Positions 49,882-55,538 of a DNA stretch of 55,538 nt are shown in pieces (the first letter of the stretch is position 1; the number at the start of each line of letters is the position of its first letter). A program made the position numbers and the translations under genes. The stretch lies in the NCBI GenBank assembly GCA_964486135.1, contig CAZAKT010000007.1:1-55538 (forward strand). Reading direction: 5' to 3'. The notes beneath the pieces were generated by a model. That model ran no database searches. It was given only the letters and a program-made list of their open reading frames with translations, and was not told where the DNA came from. This DNA is from UBA4923 sp964486135 (GTDB lineage: Bacteria > Bacillota > Clostridia > Saccharofermentanales > DTU023).

Positions 49882-50619
49882 ATGAATTTGAACAATTGTC
49901 ACAATTGCGTGATTGGACGCAAAAAATATCCAAATTTGAGAAGGCGCCGATTGGCGGCCTTCCTTGTCCTTCTATCCCTCCTGGTCCTGTCAGTCCCCGC
50001 TTGCCGACGGATCAAGGGTCCGGGCCATCCCACTGACCCGGCCCCGGCCCTGACCGCGCCAGTCAACTCCAGGGATCCGGAGCCGATACCCCTCCTGTCC
50101 GGCGGCCAGCCCTTGACCCAGGAAGAGGCAACGGCATTCGCCAGACAGCTGGACCTCCCCCTTGAGACCTACGATCTGCTGCGGTCGGATGGGGCCGTGG
50201 ACCTCAGTTCTATGGTGGAGTCGGTCGTCCTCCGGGTTGTCGATGGTGACACCCTGATCGTCATGTGGGAGGACCGGCCAAGCCGGCTCCGCCTGATCGG
50301 GATTGACGCCCCCGAATCATACAGCCACCACGACGAGTCCCTGCGAACCGACCTGGGGGAGTCAGTCTCGCGTGTCGTCACCGCCTGGCTGGAAGACCGG
50401 GCGATCTATCTCCAGTTTGACCGGGAAAGGCTCGACGTCTACGAGCGCCTCCTGGCCTATGTCTGGCTTGACAGCCACACCATGGTCAACGAAGTTCTGG
50501 TGCGCGAGGGCCTGGTCTGGCAGCACCGGTACCCGCCCAACACCCATTTCAACGATTATTTTGAAATCCTGGAAGAAAAAGCCAGGGAGGAGGCGAGGGG
50601 TATCTGGCGTTTCGACTGA
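49882..50619 (+). CDS. Thermonuclease (SNase) family lipoprotein
   Basis: A 245-residue protein. A basic start and hydrophobic stretch end in LLVLSVPAC, a plausible lipobox with the cysteine at residue 41. A 70-residue linker precedes the staphylococcal-nuclease domain (about 110-245): VVDGDTLIV (first metal Asp), RLRLIGIDAPES (the Arg, Asp and Glu of the active site) and DVYERLLAYVW (second Arg). So all catalytic residues are present and the enzyme is expected to cut nucleic acids at the outer face. The start is not certain; a later start would shorten only the pre-signal part. Confidence 0.85.
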   Translation: MNLNNCHNCVIGRKKYPNLRRRRLAAFLVLLSLLVLSVPACRRIKGPGHPTDPAPALTAPVNSRDPEPIPLLSGGQPLTQEEATAFARQLDLPLETYDLLRSDGAVDLSSMVESVVLRVVDGDTLIVMWEDRPSRLRLIGIDAPESYSHHDESLRTDLGESVSRVVTAWLEDRAIYLQFDRERLDVYERLLAYVWLDSHTMVNEVLVREGLVWQHRYPPNTHFNDYFEILEEKAREEARGIWRFD

Positions 50620-50654
50620 CCCCTTTCCGGCCGCCTATTATAAGGAGGGTCCGT

Positions 50655-51713
50655 ATGGGAAAGGAAAGCGATATGAAACAAAAGACCATCTATCTGGCGG
50701 GCGGCTGTTTTTGGGGTGTCGAGCGTTATTATCAACTCCTGGCGGACGGCATACTCGAGACGGAGGCAGGCTATGCCAACGGTTCAAGCCCCTCCCCCTC
50801 CTACCAGGAGGTCTGCCGGGGTGACACGGGTTTCGCCGAGACAGTCCGTGTCGTCTACGATCCGGACCTCCTCCCTTTGAAGGCCCTGCTCGCTCATTTT
50901 TTCCGGCTGATTGATCCCACGACACGGGACCGCCAGGGCAATGATGTGGGCGACCAGTACCGGCCGGGAATCTACTACACCGACCCGGACGATTTCGGGG
51001 TCATCTGTGACTATCTGGACCAGAGAAGGAAGGACTACCCGGCGCCCCTGGTCGTCGAGGTCCTCCCCCTGGAGAATTTCTATCCGGCTGAGGATTTCCA
51101 CCAGGACTATTTGGTGAAAAATCCCGCTGGTTACTGCCATGTCGATCTCAGCCAGGTCCAGATCCCTCTCAGTCCGGACGAACTGCCGGAAGGCATCAGG
51201 GAACCCGTCCGGCCGGGTAATGGCCTGGACCCGGAGCTTTTCGAAGCCAGGTTGACGGGTAGGGAGGCTCCGGCAACCAGCTCCCGCCCCCCGGATCCGG
51301 ACCTCCGCGAACGCCTCACGGATATCCAGTACCGGGTGACCCAGGAGGACGGGACTGAGCGGCCCTTTGCCAACGAATACGACTGTTTCTTCGAGCCCGG
51401 TCTCTACGTGGATATCGTCAGCGGTGAACCCCTCTTCAGTTCCCGGGATAAATATGACGCAGGCTGTGGCTGGCCGGCCTTCAGTCGACCGGTTGCCCGG
51501 GGTGGCCTGGTTTACAAGGACGATACCAGCCTCTGGCGGAAACGGGTTGAGGTCCGAAGCAAGGGGGCTGATTCGCACCTGGGCCATGTCTTCGAAGATG
51601 GACCTGAGGAAAAGGGTGGGCTTCGTTACTGTATCAACAGCGCCGCCCTCCGTTTTATTCCCCTGGCCCGGATGAAGGAGGAAGGCTACGGGGACTGGAT
51701 AGACGAGGTCTGA
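50655..51713 (+). CDS. msrAB: Fused peptide methionine sulfoxide reductase MsrA-MsrB
   Basis: A 352-residue repair enzyme for oxidised methionine. Residues 10-170 are MsrA, with GGCFWGVERYYQ carrying the catalytic cysteine. Residues 215-345 are MsrB, with YRVTQEDGTERPF, DAGCGWPAFSRPV, HLGHVFEDGP and the catalytic cysteine in GLRYCINSAALRF. Both stereoisomers are therefore handled in one chain. AAGGAGGG lies upstream of ATG 50655. A fusion of this order is common in bacteria. Confidence 0.95.
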   Translation: MGKESDMKQKTIYLAGGCFWGVERYYQLLADGILETEAGYANGSSPSPSYQEVCRGDTGFAETVRVVYDPDLLPLKALLAHFFRLIDPTTRDRQGNDVGDQYRPGIYYTDPDDFGVICDYLDQRRKDYPAPLVVEVLPLENFYPAEDFHQDYLVKNPAGYCHVDLSQVQIPLSPDELPEGIREPVRPGNGLDPELFEARLTGREAPATSSRPPDPDLRERLTDIQYRVTQEDGTERPFANEYDCFFEPGLYVDIVSGEPLFSSRDKYDAGCGWPAFSRPVARGGLVYKDDTSLWRKRVEVRSKGADSHLGHVFEDGPEEKGGLRYCINSAALRFIPLARMKEEGYGDWIDEV

Positions 51714-51775
51714 TTCTCTGTCGGAAAAGGACCTCCGGAGGCTAGCGCCCGGCCATTGGCCAGCCCCCCATGTGA

Positions 51776-51781
51776 TACACT
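51776..51781 (+). promoter_or_regulatory. Extended -10 of the SRP RNA gene
   Basis: TGA followed by TACACT, placing transcription start at about 51788, just before the first stem of the RNA. Confidence 0.4.
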
Positions 51782-51787
51782 GATAAG

Positions 51788-51977
51788 TGTCTGCCGGCGT
51801 CTTGACGCAGGTGTCGGGCAAGCTCGGTTACAAAGCCGTATCCGAGCCGCAACTGAACGCGGGGCCCGTGCGATGCAGGCCTGTGAACCCCGTCAGGTCC
51901 GGAAGGAAGCAGCGGTAAGCGGATCCCTGTAGGCGCCGCGGGGAAACCTGATTTGGTTGCGGCTCAGGTACGGTTTT
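51788..51977 (+). ncRNA. ffs: Signal recognition particle RNA, large (Alu-containing) type
   Basis: GTCAGGTCCGGAAGGAAGCAG (51893 region) is the near-invariant helix-8 loop that binds Ffh. The 3' end GTTGCGGCTCAGGTACGG pairs with CCGTATCCGAGCCGCAAC (about 51827-51844), closing the long helix; 5' of this an Alu-like region forms small stems. Boundaries are approximate, from promoter and pairing. Large SRP RNA next to dnaX is the Bacillus/Clostridia arrangement. Confidence 0.93.
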
Positions 51978-52002
51978 CTATAGAAAGAGAAGGGCAATCA
52001 CC

Positions 52003-53631
52003 ATGTCGGATACAGATAACCTGGCGCTTTATCGCCTGTGGCGTCCACAGACTTTTTCCCAGATGGTCGCCCAGGAGCAGGTCGTCTTCCCCCTTCGCCA
52101 AAGTGTTATCCAAGGTAGTTTTTCCCACGCCCTCCTCTTCTCAGGCACCCGGGGGACCGGCAAGACCTCCCTGGCGAAGATCTTCGCCAAGGCCATCAAC
52201 TGTCTCCAACCTGACCAGGGTGATCCCTGCAACAAGTGTGAAATCTGCCTGGCCGCCAATGATGGCTCCCTCATGGATATCAATGAGATCGACGCGGCCT
52301 CCCATAACAGTGTTGACCACATCCGCCGGCTGACCGATGAAATCGCCTTCACGCCGGTCCGGGCCAAATACAAGGTCTATATCATCGATGAAGTCCATAT
52401 GCTGTCACAGGGGGCCTTCAACGCCCTTCTGAAGACCCTGGAGGAACCTCCGGCCCATGCCGTCTTCATCATGGCGACAACGGAACCCCACCGGATCCCC
52501 GCCACCATCATCTCCCGAAGCCAGCATTTTCAATTCCGTCGGATAGCCAAAGATGAGATGATCAGCCGTATGCGGGCCATAGCGGAAAGCACCGGACTTG
52601 CCATCGAGGAAGACGCCCTCGAAGTCATTGCCCTACTTTCGGGAGGGGCCCTTCGTGACGCCATCAGCCTGCTTGACCAGACCCGCCAACTCACGGGTGA
52701 AGGTGTGACCCGTGACCAGGTCCTGAAATTGGCCGGCCGGGTCCCCGACCAGTTTTTATCGGAGACGGCCCTGGCCCTGATCGGCCAGGATCCTGAATCC
52801 CTCCTTTCCAATATCCAGGAGTTGGTTATGTCGGGCCGGGACCTGGCCCGTTTTGTCACCGACCTGGGTGGCTACTTTCGAAACCTGCTGGTCTCCAGCG
52901 TGTCGGCGTCACCCGAGCGCCTGATCCAGATGCGGGGAGAAGACTTCGACCTGCTCCGCTCGATTGCCGGCAAGTCGACCCCGGACCAATTGACCGATTT
53001 CATCTCGGGGCTGGCTGAGCTTCAGGTATCCCTCCGCTTCTCGCCTGATATCCGTACCTCCCTTGAAATCGGCCTGATCCGACTTTCGGCCCAGATAAGC
53101 CAGGAGGATATTCCAGTCCTCTCCAAGCCCGCGCCCGCGGGCGAGGATAAGGCCCCTCCCCAAGCGAAAAAAGGAGAGACCAAGCCTGCTCCCCCGCCAG
53201 AGGCCCAAGTCCTTTCACAGCCGGACTGCGCCAGCCCCGGCCGGGAGACCATTGAAACAGACCAGGGGTCGGAAGCCCTTCTCAACGTCTGGCGGGACGT
53301 CCTGGATCTCCTCCATAAGGAGCGGCGTATCGACATCTCCCTCTGCGCCCGGCCCGCCCGGGTCCTGGTCAAGGACGACAAGTTCGAGATCCGTTTCGAG
53401 AACACCCTCCTGGGCCAGTATGCCTGCCTGAATAAAAGAGAGTGCACCGACCTGATCGAACGCCTGCTCAACCAGCGCACAGGCCGCAACTACAAGGTAG
53501 AGGTTATACTTGACGAAGCCCTCGACCAACTGGTCGGTGCCACGGCTGAATGGCCCTGGCTGGGACAGGCGCGTGAACAGGCCCTGAACAAGGACATTCC
53601 CCCGCCCCTCGGTGAGGCGGAAATAAACTGA
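52003..53631 (+). CDS. dnaX: DNA polymerase III gamma/tau subunit
   Basis: A 542-residue clamp-loader ATPase. FSGTRGTGKTSLAKIFAKA is the P-loop, CLQPDQGDPCNKCEIC the zinc-binding module, IDEVHMLSQGAFNALLKTLE the Walker B/DExx region and ALRDAISLLDQ sensor 2. Residues 370-410 are a Pro/Lys/Gln-rich linker containing an A6 run (53167-53172) and the C-terminal 130 residues are the tau part. GAGAAGGG precedes ATG 52003. Followed by ybaB (11 bp) and recR. Confidence 0.96.
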   Translation: MSDTDNLALYRLWRPQTFSQMVAQEQVVFPLRQSVIQGSFSHALLFSGTRGTGKTSLAKIFAKAINCLQPDQGDPCNKCEICLAANDGSLMDINEIDAASHNSVDHIRRLTDEIAFTPVRAKYKVYIIDEVHMLSQGAFNALLKTLEEPPAHAVFIMATTEPHRIPATIISRSQHFQFRRIAKDEMISRMRAIAESTGLAIEEDALEVIALLSGGALRDAISLLDQTRQLTGEGVTRDQVLKLAGRVPDQFLSETALALIGQDPESLLSNIQELVMSGRDLARFVTDLGGYFRNLLVSSVSASPERLIQMRGEDFDLLRSIAGKSTPDQLTDFISGLAELQVSLRFSPDIRTSLEIGLIRLSAQISQEDIPVLSKPAPAGEDKAPPQAKKGETKPAPPPEAQVLSQPDCASPGRETIETDQGSEALLNVWRDVLDLLHKERRIDISLCARPARVLVKDDKFEIRFENTLLGQYACLNKRECTDLIERLLNQRTGRNYKVEVILDEALDQLVGATAEWPWLGQAREQALNKDIPPPLGEAEIN

Positions 53632-53642
53632 GAGAGGAAACT

Positions 53643-54005
53643 ATGGCTAAAGGAAGACGAGGCGGTTATCCGCGAGGTGGCGGTATGCCAGGCGGCGGAC
53701 AGATGAACCAGCTTATGAAGCAGGCCCAGAAGATGCAGGAGGAACTGGCAATCGCCCAGGAAGAAGCGGCCTCTATGAAAGCCGAGGCGACCGCGGGCGG
53801 CGGTGTCGTCCGCGTCCAGTTGGGCGCAGGCCACCAGATCGAACTGCTCGAGATCAATCCCGATGTCGTCGACCCCGAAGATGTCGATATGCTCCAGGAC
53901 CTGATCACAGCCGCGGTCAACGAGGCAGCCAGGAAGCTGGACGAAATGACGGAAGCCCGTATGTCCCAGGTGACTGGTGGCGGCTTTAATCTCCCCGGTT
54001 TCTAA
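53643..54005 (+). CDS. YbaB/EbfC family nucleoid-associated protein
   Basis: A 120-residue DNA-binding protein. A Gly/Arg-rich start (GRRGGYPRGGGMPGG) is unusual for the family; then MNQLMKQAQKMQEELAIAQ, VRVQLGAGHQIELLEINPDVV and DLITAAVNEAARKLDEMTEARM fit the family. It sits between dnaX and recR as in many bacteria and starts with AGAGAGG upstream. Confidence 0.95.
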   Translation: MAKGRRGGYPRGGGMPGGGQMNQLMKQAQKMQEELAIAQEEAASMKAEATAGGGVVRVQLGAGHQIELLEINPDVVDPEDVDMLQDLITAAVNEAARKLDEMTEARMSQVTGGGFNLPGF

Positions 54006-54007
54006 AC

Positions 54008-54613
54008 ATGGCCTATCGCTTTTCACCGGCTGTCGCCAAATTGATCAACGCCCTGGCCAAGCTGCCTGGTATCGGCCAGAAGACAGCCCAGCGGCTGGCT
54101 TTTCACATCCTGGATGAATCCCGGGAGGACGCCCTGGCCCTGGCGGATGCCATCCGGGAAGCCTGCGGGACGGTCATCCTTTGTTCCCAGTGCTGCAACC
54201 TGACCGAAGAGGATCCCTGTGACATCTGCAGTTCCGGTTCACGGGACCGCAGCCGGATCTGCATCGTCGAAAACCCACGGGATGTGGTGGCCATGGAAAG
54301 AGTCAACGACTACCGGGGACTCTACCATGTCCTGCACGGCGCCATCTCACCTATGCAGGACATAGGACCTGAGGACATCAAGCTGAGGGAACTCTTCCAA
54401 AGACTCCAGAAAGAACCGGATGTGGAGGAGATCATCCTGGCCACCAACCCCACCATAGAGGGGGAGGCGACTGCCCTCTACATTGCCCGCCTCCTTAAAC
54501 CCTCCGGCATCAGGACCACCCGGATCGCGCACGGCATCCCCATGGGCGCGGCCCTGGAATACGCCGATGAGGTGACCCTGGCCCGGGCCTTCCAGAACAG
54601 GCAGGAAGTCTGA
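54008..54613 (+). CDS. recR: Recombination protein RecR
   Basis: A 201-residue recombination mediator. LAKLPGIGQKTAQRLAFHIL is the helix-hairpin-helix, CSQCCNLTEEDPCDIC the zinc finger, and RICIVENPRDVVAME...GLYHVLHGAISPM the Toprim domain; the C-terminus wraps as GIPMGAALEYADEVTLARA. It starts two bases after the ybaB stop. Confidence 0.97.
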   Translation: MAYRFSPAVAKLINALAKLPGIGQKTAQRLAFHILDESREDALALADAIREACGTVILCSQCCNLTEEDPCDICSSGSRDRSRICIVENPRDVVAMERVNDYRGLYHVLHGAISPMQDIGPEDIKLRELFQRLQKEPDVEEIILATNPTIEGEATALYIARLLKPSGIRTTRIAHGIPMGAALEYADEVTLARAFQNRQEV

Positions 54614-54691
54614 CAAAAACAGACCGATCTTGTTTGCCTGCCTTGATTCTTCACCAGCGTTGAAAGGGTTACAGGATTGAGGGATCCTTCC

Positions 54692-54720
54692 TTGACAGTA
54701 GTCTTATTGCGTGCTAAAGT
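54692..54720 (+). promoter_or_regulatory. Promoter of the tRNA pair
   Basis: TTGACA (54692-54697), a 17-bp spacer and TAAAGT (54715-54720), ending 20 bases before tRNA-Leu. Confidence 0.65.
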
Positions 54721-54739
54721 TACTAAGCGTTTCAATGCT

Positions 54740-54826
54740 GCTCGTGTGGCGGAATCGGCAGACGCAGCGGACTTAAAATCCGCGGGATTCCAATCCATGC
54801 CGGTTCGAGTCCGGCCACGAGCACCA
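54740..54826 (+). tRNA. tRNA-Leu (TAA)
   Basis: An 87-base tRNA including encoded CCA. Acceptor GCTCGTG/CACGAGC, anticodon loop CTTAAAA between GCGGA and TCCGC, and a long variable arm (GGGATTCCAATCC region) as in class II tRNAs, and GGTTCGAGTCC in the T-arm. Confidence 0.96.
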
Positions 54827-54840
54827 GGAAACACCTACAC

Positions 54841-54916
54841 CGCGGAGTGGAGCAGCTGGTAGCTTGTCGGGCTCATAACCCGGAGGTCGCAGGTTCGAAT
54901 CCTGCCTCCGCAACCA
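54841..54916 (+). tRNA. Initiator tRNA-fMet (CAT)
   Basis: A 76-base tRNA including CCA. The acceptor CGCGGAG/CTCCGCA has the unpaired C1-A72 typical of initiators, the anticodon stem has three G-C pairs (GGG/CCC) next to the loop CTCATAA, and the T-arm is GGTTCGAATCC. It is 14 bp after tRNA-Leu and shares its transcript. Confidence 0.97.
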
Positions 54917-54922
54917 AGAGGA

Positions 54923-54963
54923 AACCCCTGTGACATCAAGGTCACGGGGGTTTTTGCTTTTTT
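54923..54963 (+). terminator. Strong terminator of the tRNA operon
   Basis: AACCCCTGTGAC pairs with GTCACGGGGGTT around ATCAAG, followed by TTTTTGCTTTTTT. It lies 7 bases after the CCA of tRNA-fMet. Confidence 0.9.
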
Positions 54964-55446
54964 ATGCGACCCCGTACACAGAAGTCTTGGGCTCAATTTT
55001 GGGTACAATCCGGAGCGACTTGGTTTCCATGCAACATAAAAAGCCCACAGCCTTTACGAACGGGCTACGCAATTGATGAAACAAGTGAAGCTGTGTGAAG
55101 TGATTCCCTCACTATCTCTCTGGACAAGAAGAGGCTTTTCAAGTAAAGAGTTTTAGATGCAAAATACGATATAGATTGAATGCTGTACAGCCAAGGAGAG
55201 TCGATCAAGAGGAAGGTCAAAATGACTAGCGAGGTCGAAAATTCTCTATGATAATCTGGTAGGCAGAATGACCTTTTATTGATAATCAGCTATAAGTCAG
55301 GCATAAGAGTCGATCTGAAAATCATGAGACGCTATTTAAAAACGATAGAAATTGGGCAACAACAAAAGCTTTTGCCTACTGGTGTTGAGTTTTTTAAAAT
55401 GGAGCCGCAGTCCCTGTGGAGAGATGCTGTGAGATAGGGGTGCCAT
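54964..55446. other. Low-GC stretch without a recognisable gene
   Basis: About 480 bp with no convincing reading frame on either strand. Base composition is markedly richer in A and T than the rest of the window. A 26-codon frame at about 55075 (MKQVKLCEVIPSLSLW) has no support. A short self-complementary stretch near 55365-55376 (AAAAGCTTTT) is the only structure seen. The change starts directly after the tRNA terminator, suggesting an inserted segment, but no direct repeat of the tRNA end was found within the window. Confidence 0.5.
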
Positions 55447-55538
55447 ATGGACAAAATTCAAAAATTTGAAGACAAGGTGATCCGTTCTCTCTGGGATAAT
55501 GAAAAAGAAGAATGGTATTTCTCGGTAGTTGACGTGGT
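55447..55538 (+). CDS. BRO-N/antirepressor-like protein, N-terminal fragment (runs off the window)
   Basis: About 30 residues are visible: MDKIQKFEDKVIRSLWDN then EKEEWYFSVVDVV. The pattern (F-D/E-D..IR..WD...EEWYFSVVDVV) is typical of Bro-N domain proteins, found in phages and mobile elements and often annotated as antirepressor or DNA-damage-inducible D-like. AGGGGTG precedes ATG 55447. The rest is outside the window, so length and full domain composition are unknown. Confidence 0.7.
   Translation, partial: MDKIQKFEDKVIRSLWDNEKEEWYFSVVDV

Noticed and set aside
50784..51821. 345-codon minus-strand frame across msrAB
   Set aside because: Antisense to a clear MsrA-MsrB fusion and running into the SRP RNA region; no support.
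1..55538. CRISPR array, insertion sequence or rRNA operon
   Set aside because: No spaced direct repeats of 25-40 bp, no transposase gene, and no 16S/23S/5S signature were seen anywhere in the window.

Overview
The window comes from a fairly GC-rich anaerobic member of the Firmicutes, probably Clostridia. The clues are a large-type SRP RNA directly upstream of dnaX-ybaB-recR, the ireB-ruvX-yrzB cluster (IreB is a Firmicutes family), an rnfCDGEAB operon in the order usual for clostridia, a V-type ATPase in place of an F-type one, and amino-acid fermentation genes. I cannot name a genus from sequence alone.

Layout. 1-9.6 kb (mostly minus): the 5' part of a tRNA-Met; a cell-surface group (CPBP protease, a 1066-residue Asp-box/glycosidase-like surface protein, uppP and a divergent cobT-like gene); then secG, mtaB, ireB, ruvX and two DUF1292 genes. 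9.6-16.4 kb: a MATE exporter divergent from rnfCDGEAB. 16.4-19.6 kb: rpmB, an ArsR-type sensor with a Cd/Zn P-type ATPase, and hisE. 19.8-32.2 kb (all minus): arcA-arcB-arcC followed by a tightly packed ornithine operon, ord::ortA-ortB-oraS-oraE-reactivase-orr-alr. 32.4-41.2 kb (minus): the V-ATPase operon H-I-K-E-C-F-A-B-D. 41.4-44.8 kb: a PlsC-like acyltransferase with a zinc ribbon and three small membrane proteins. 45-51.7 kb (plus): class A PBP, purine nucleoside phosphorylase, MTA/SAH deaminase, a nuclease lipoprotein and MsrAB. 51.8-54.9 kb: SRP RNA, dnaX, ybaB, recR, tRNA-Leu and initiator tRNA-Met. After a strong terminator the base composition drops sharply and a BRO-N-type (phage-like) gene begins, which looks like the edge of an acquired island.

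How it works together. The 12.4-kb arc/ora block encodes a route from arginine to citrulline to ornithine (one ATP via carbamate kinase). It continues from D-ornithine to 2,4-diaminopentanoate, 2-amino-4-oxopentanoate, and finally acetyl-CoA plus D-alanine. Alanine racemase sits at the end of the same operon, where it could convert the D-alanine product. The reducing power could reach Rnf, and the V-ATPase proteolipid carries the Na+-ligand signature, so a sodium-based energy economy is likely. The most unusual feature is that 2,4-diaminopentanoate dehydrogenase and the thiolase alpha subunit OrtA are fused into one 454-residue protein. Other points worth a second look are a CobT homologue that appears to have lost its catalytic glutamate, a possible small RNA at 19.70-19.78 kb, and several structured mRNA leaders.
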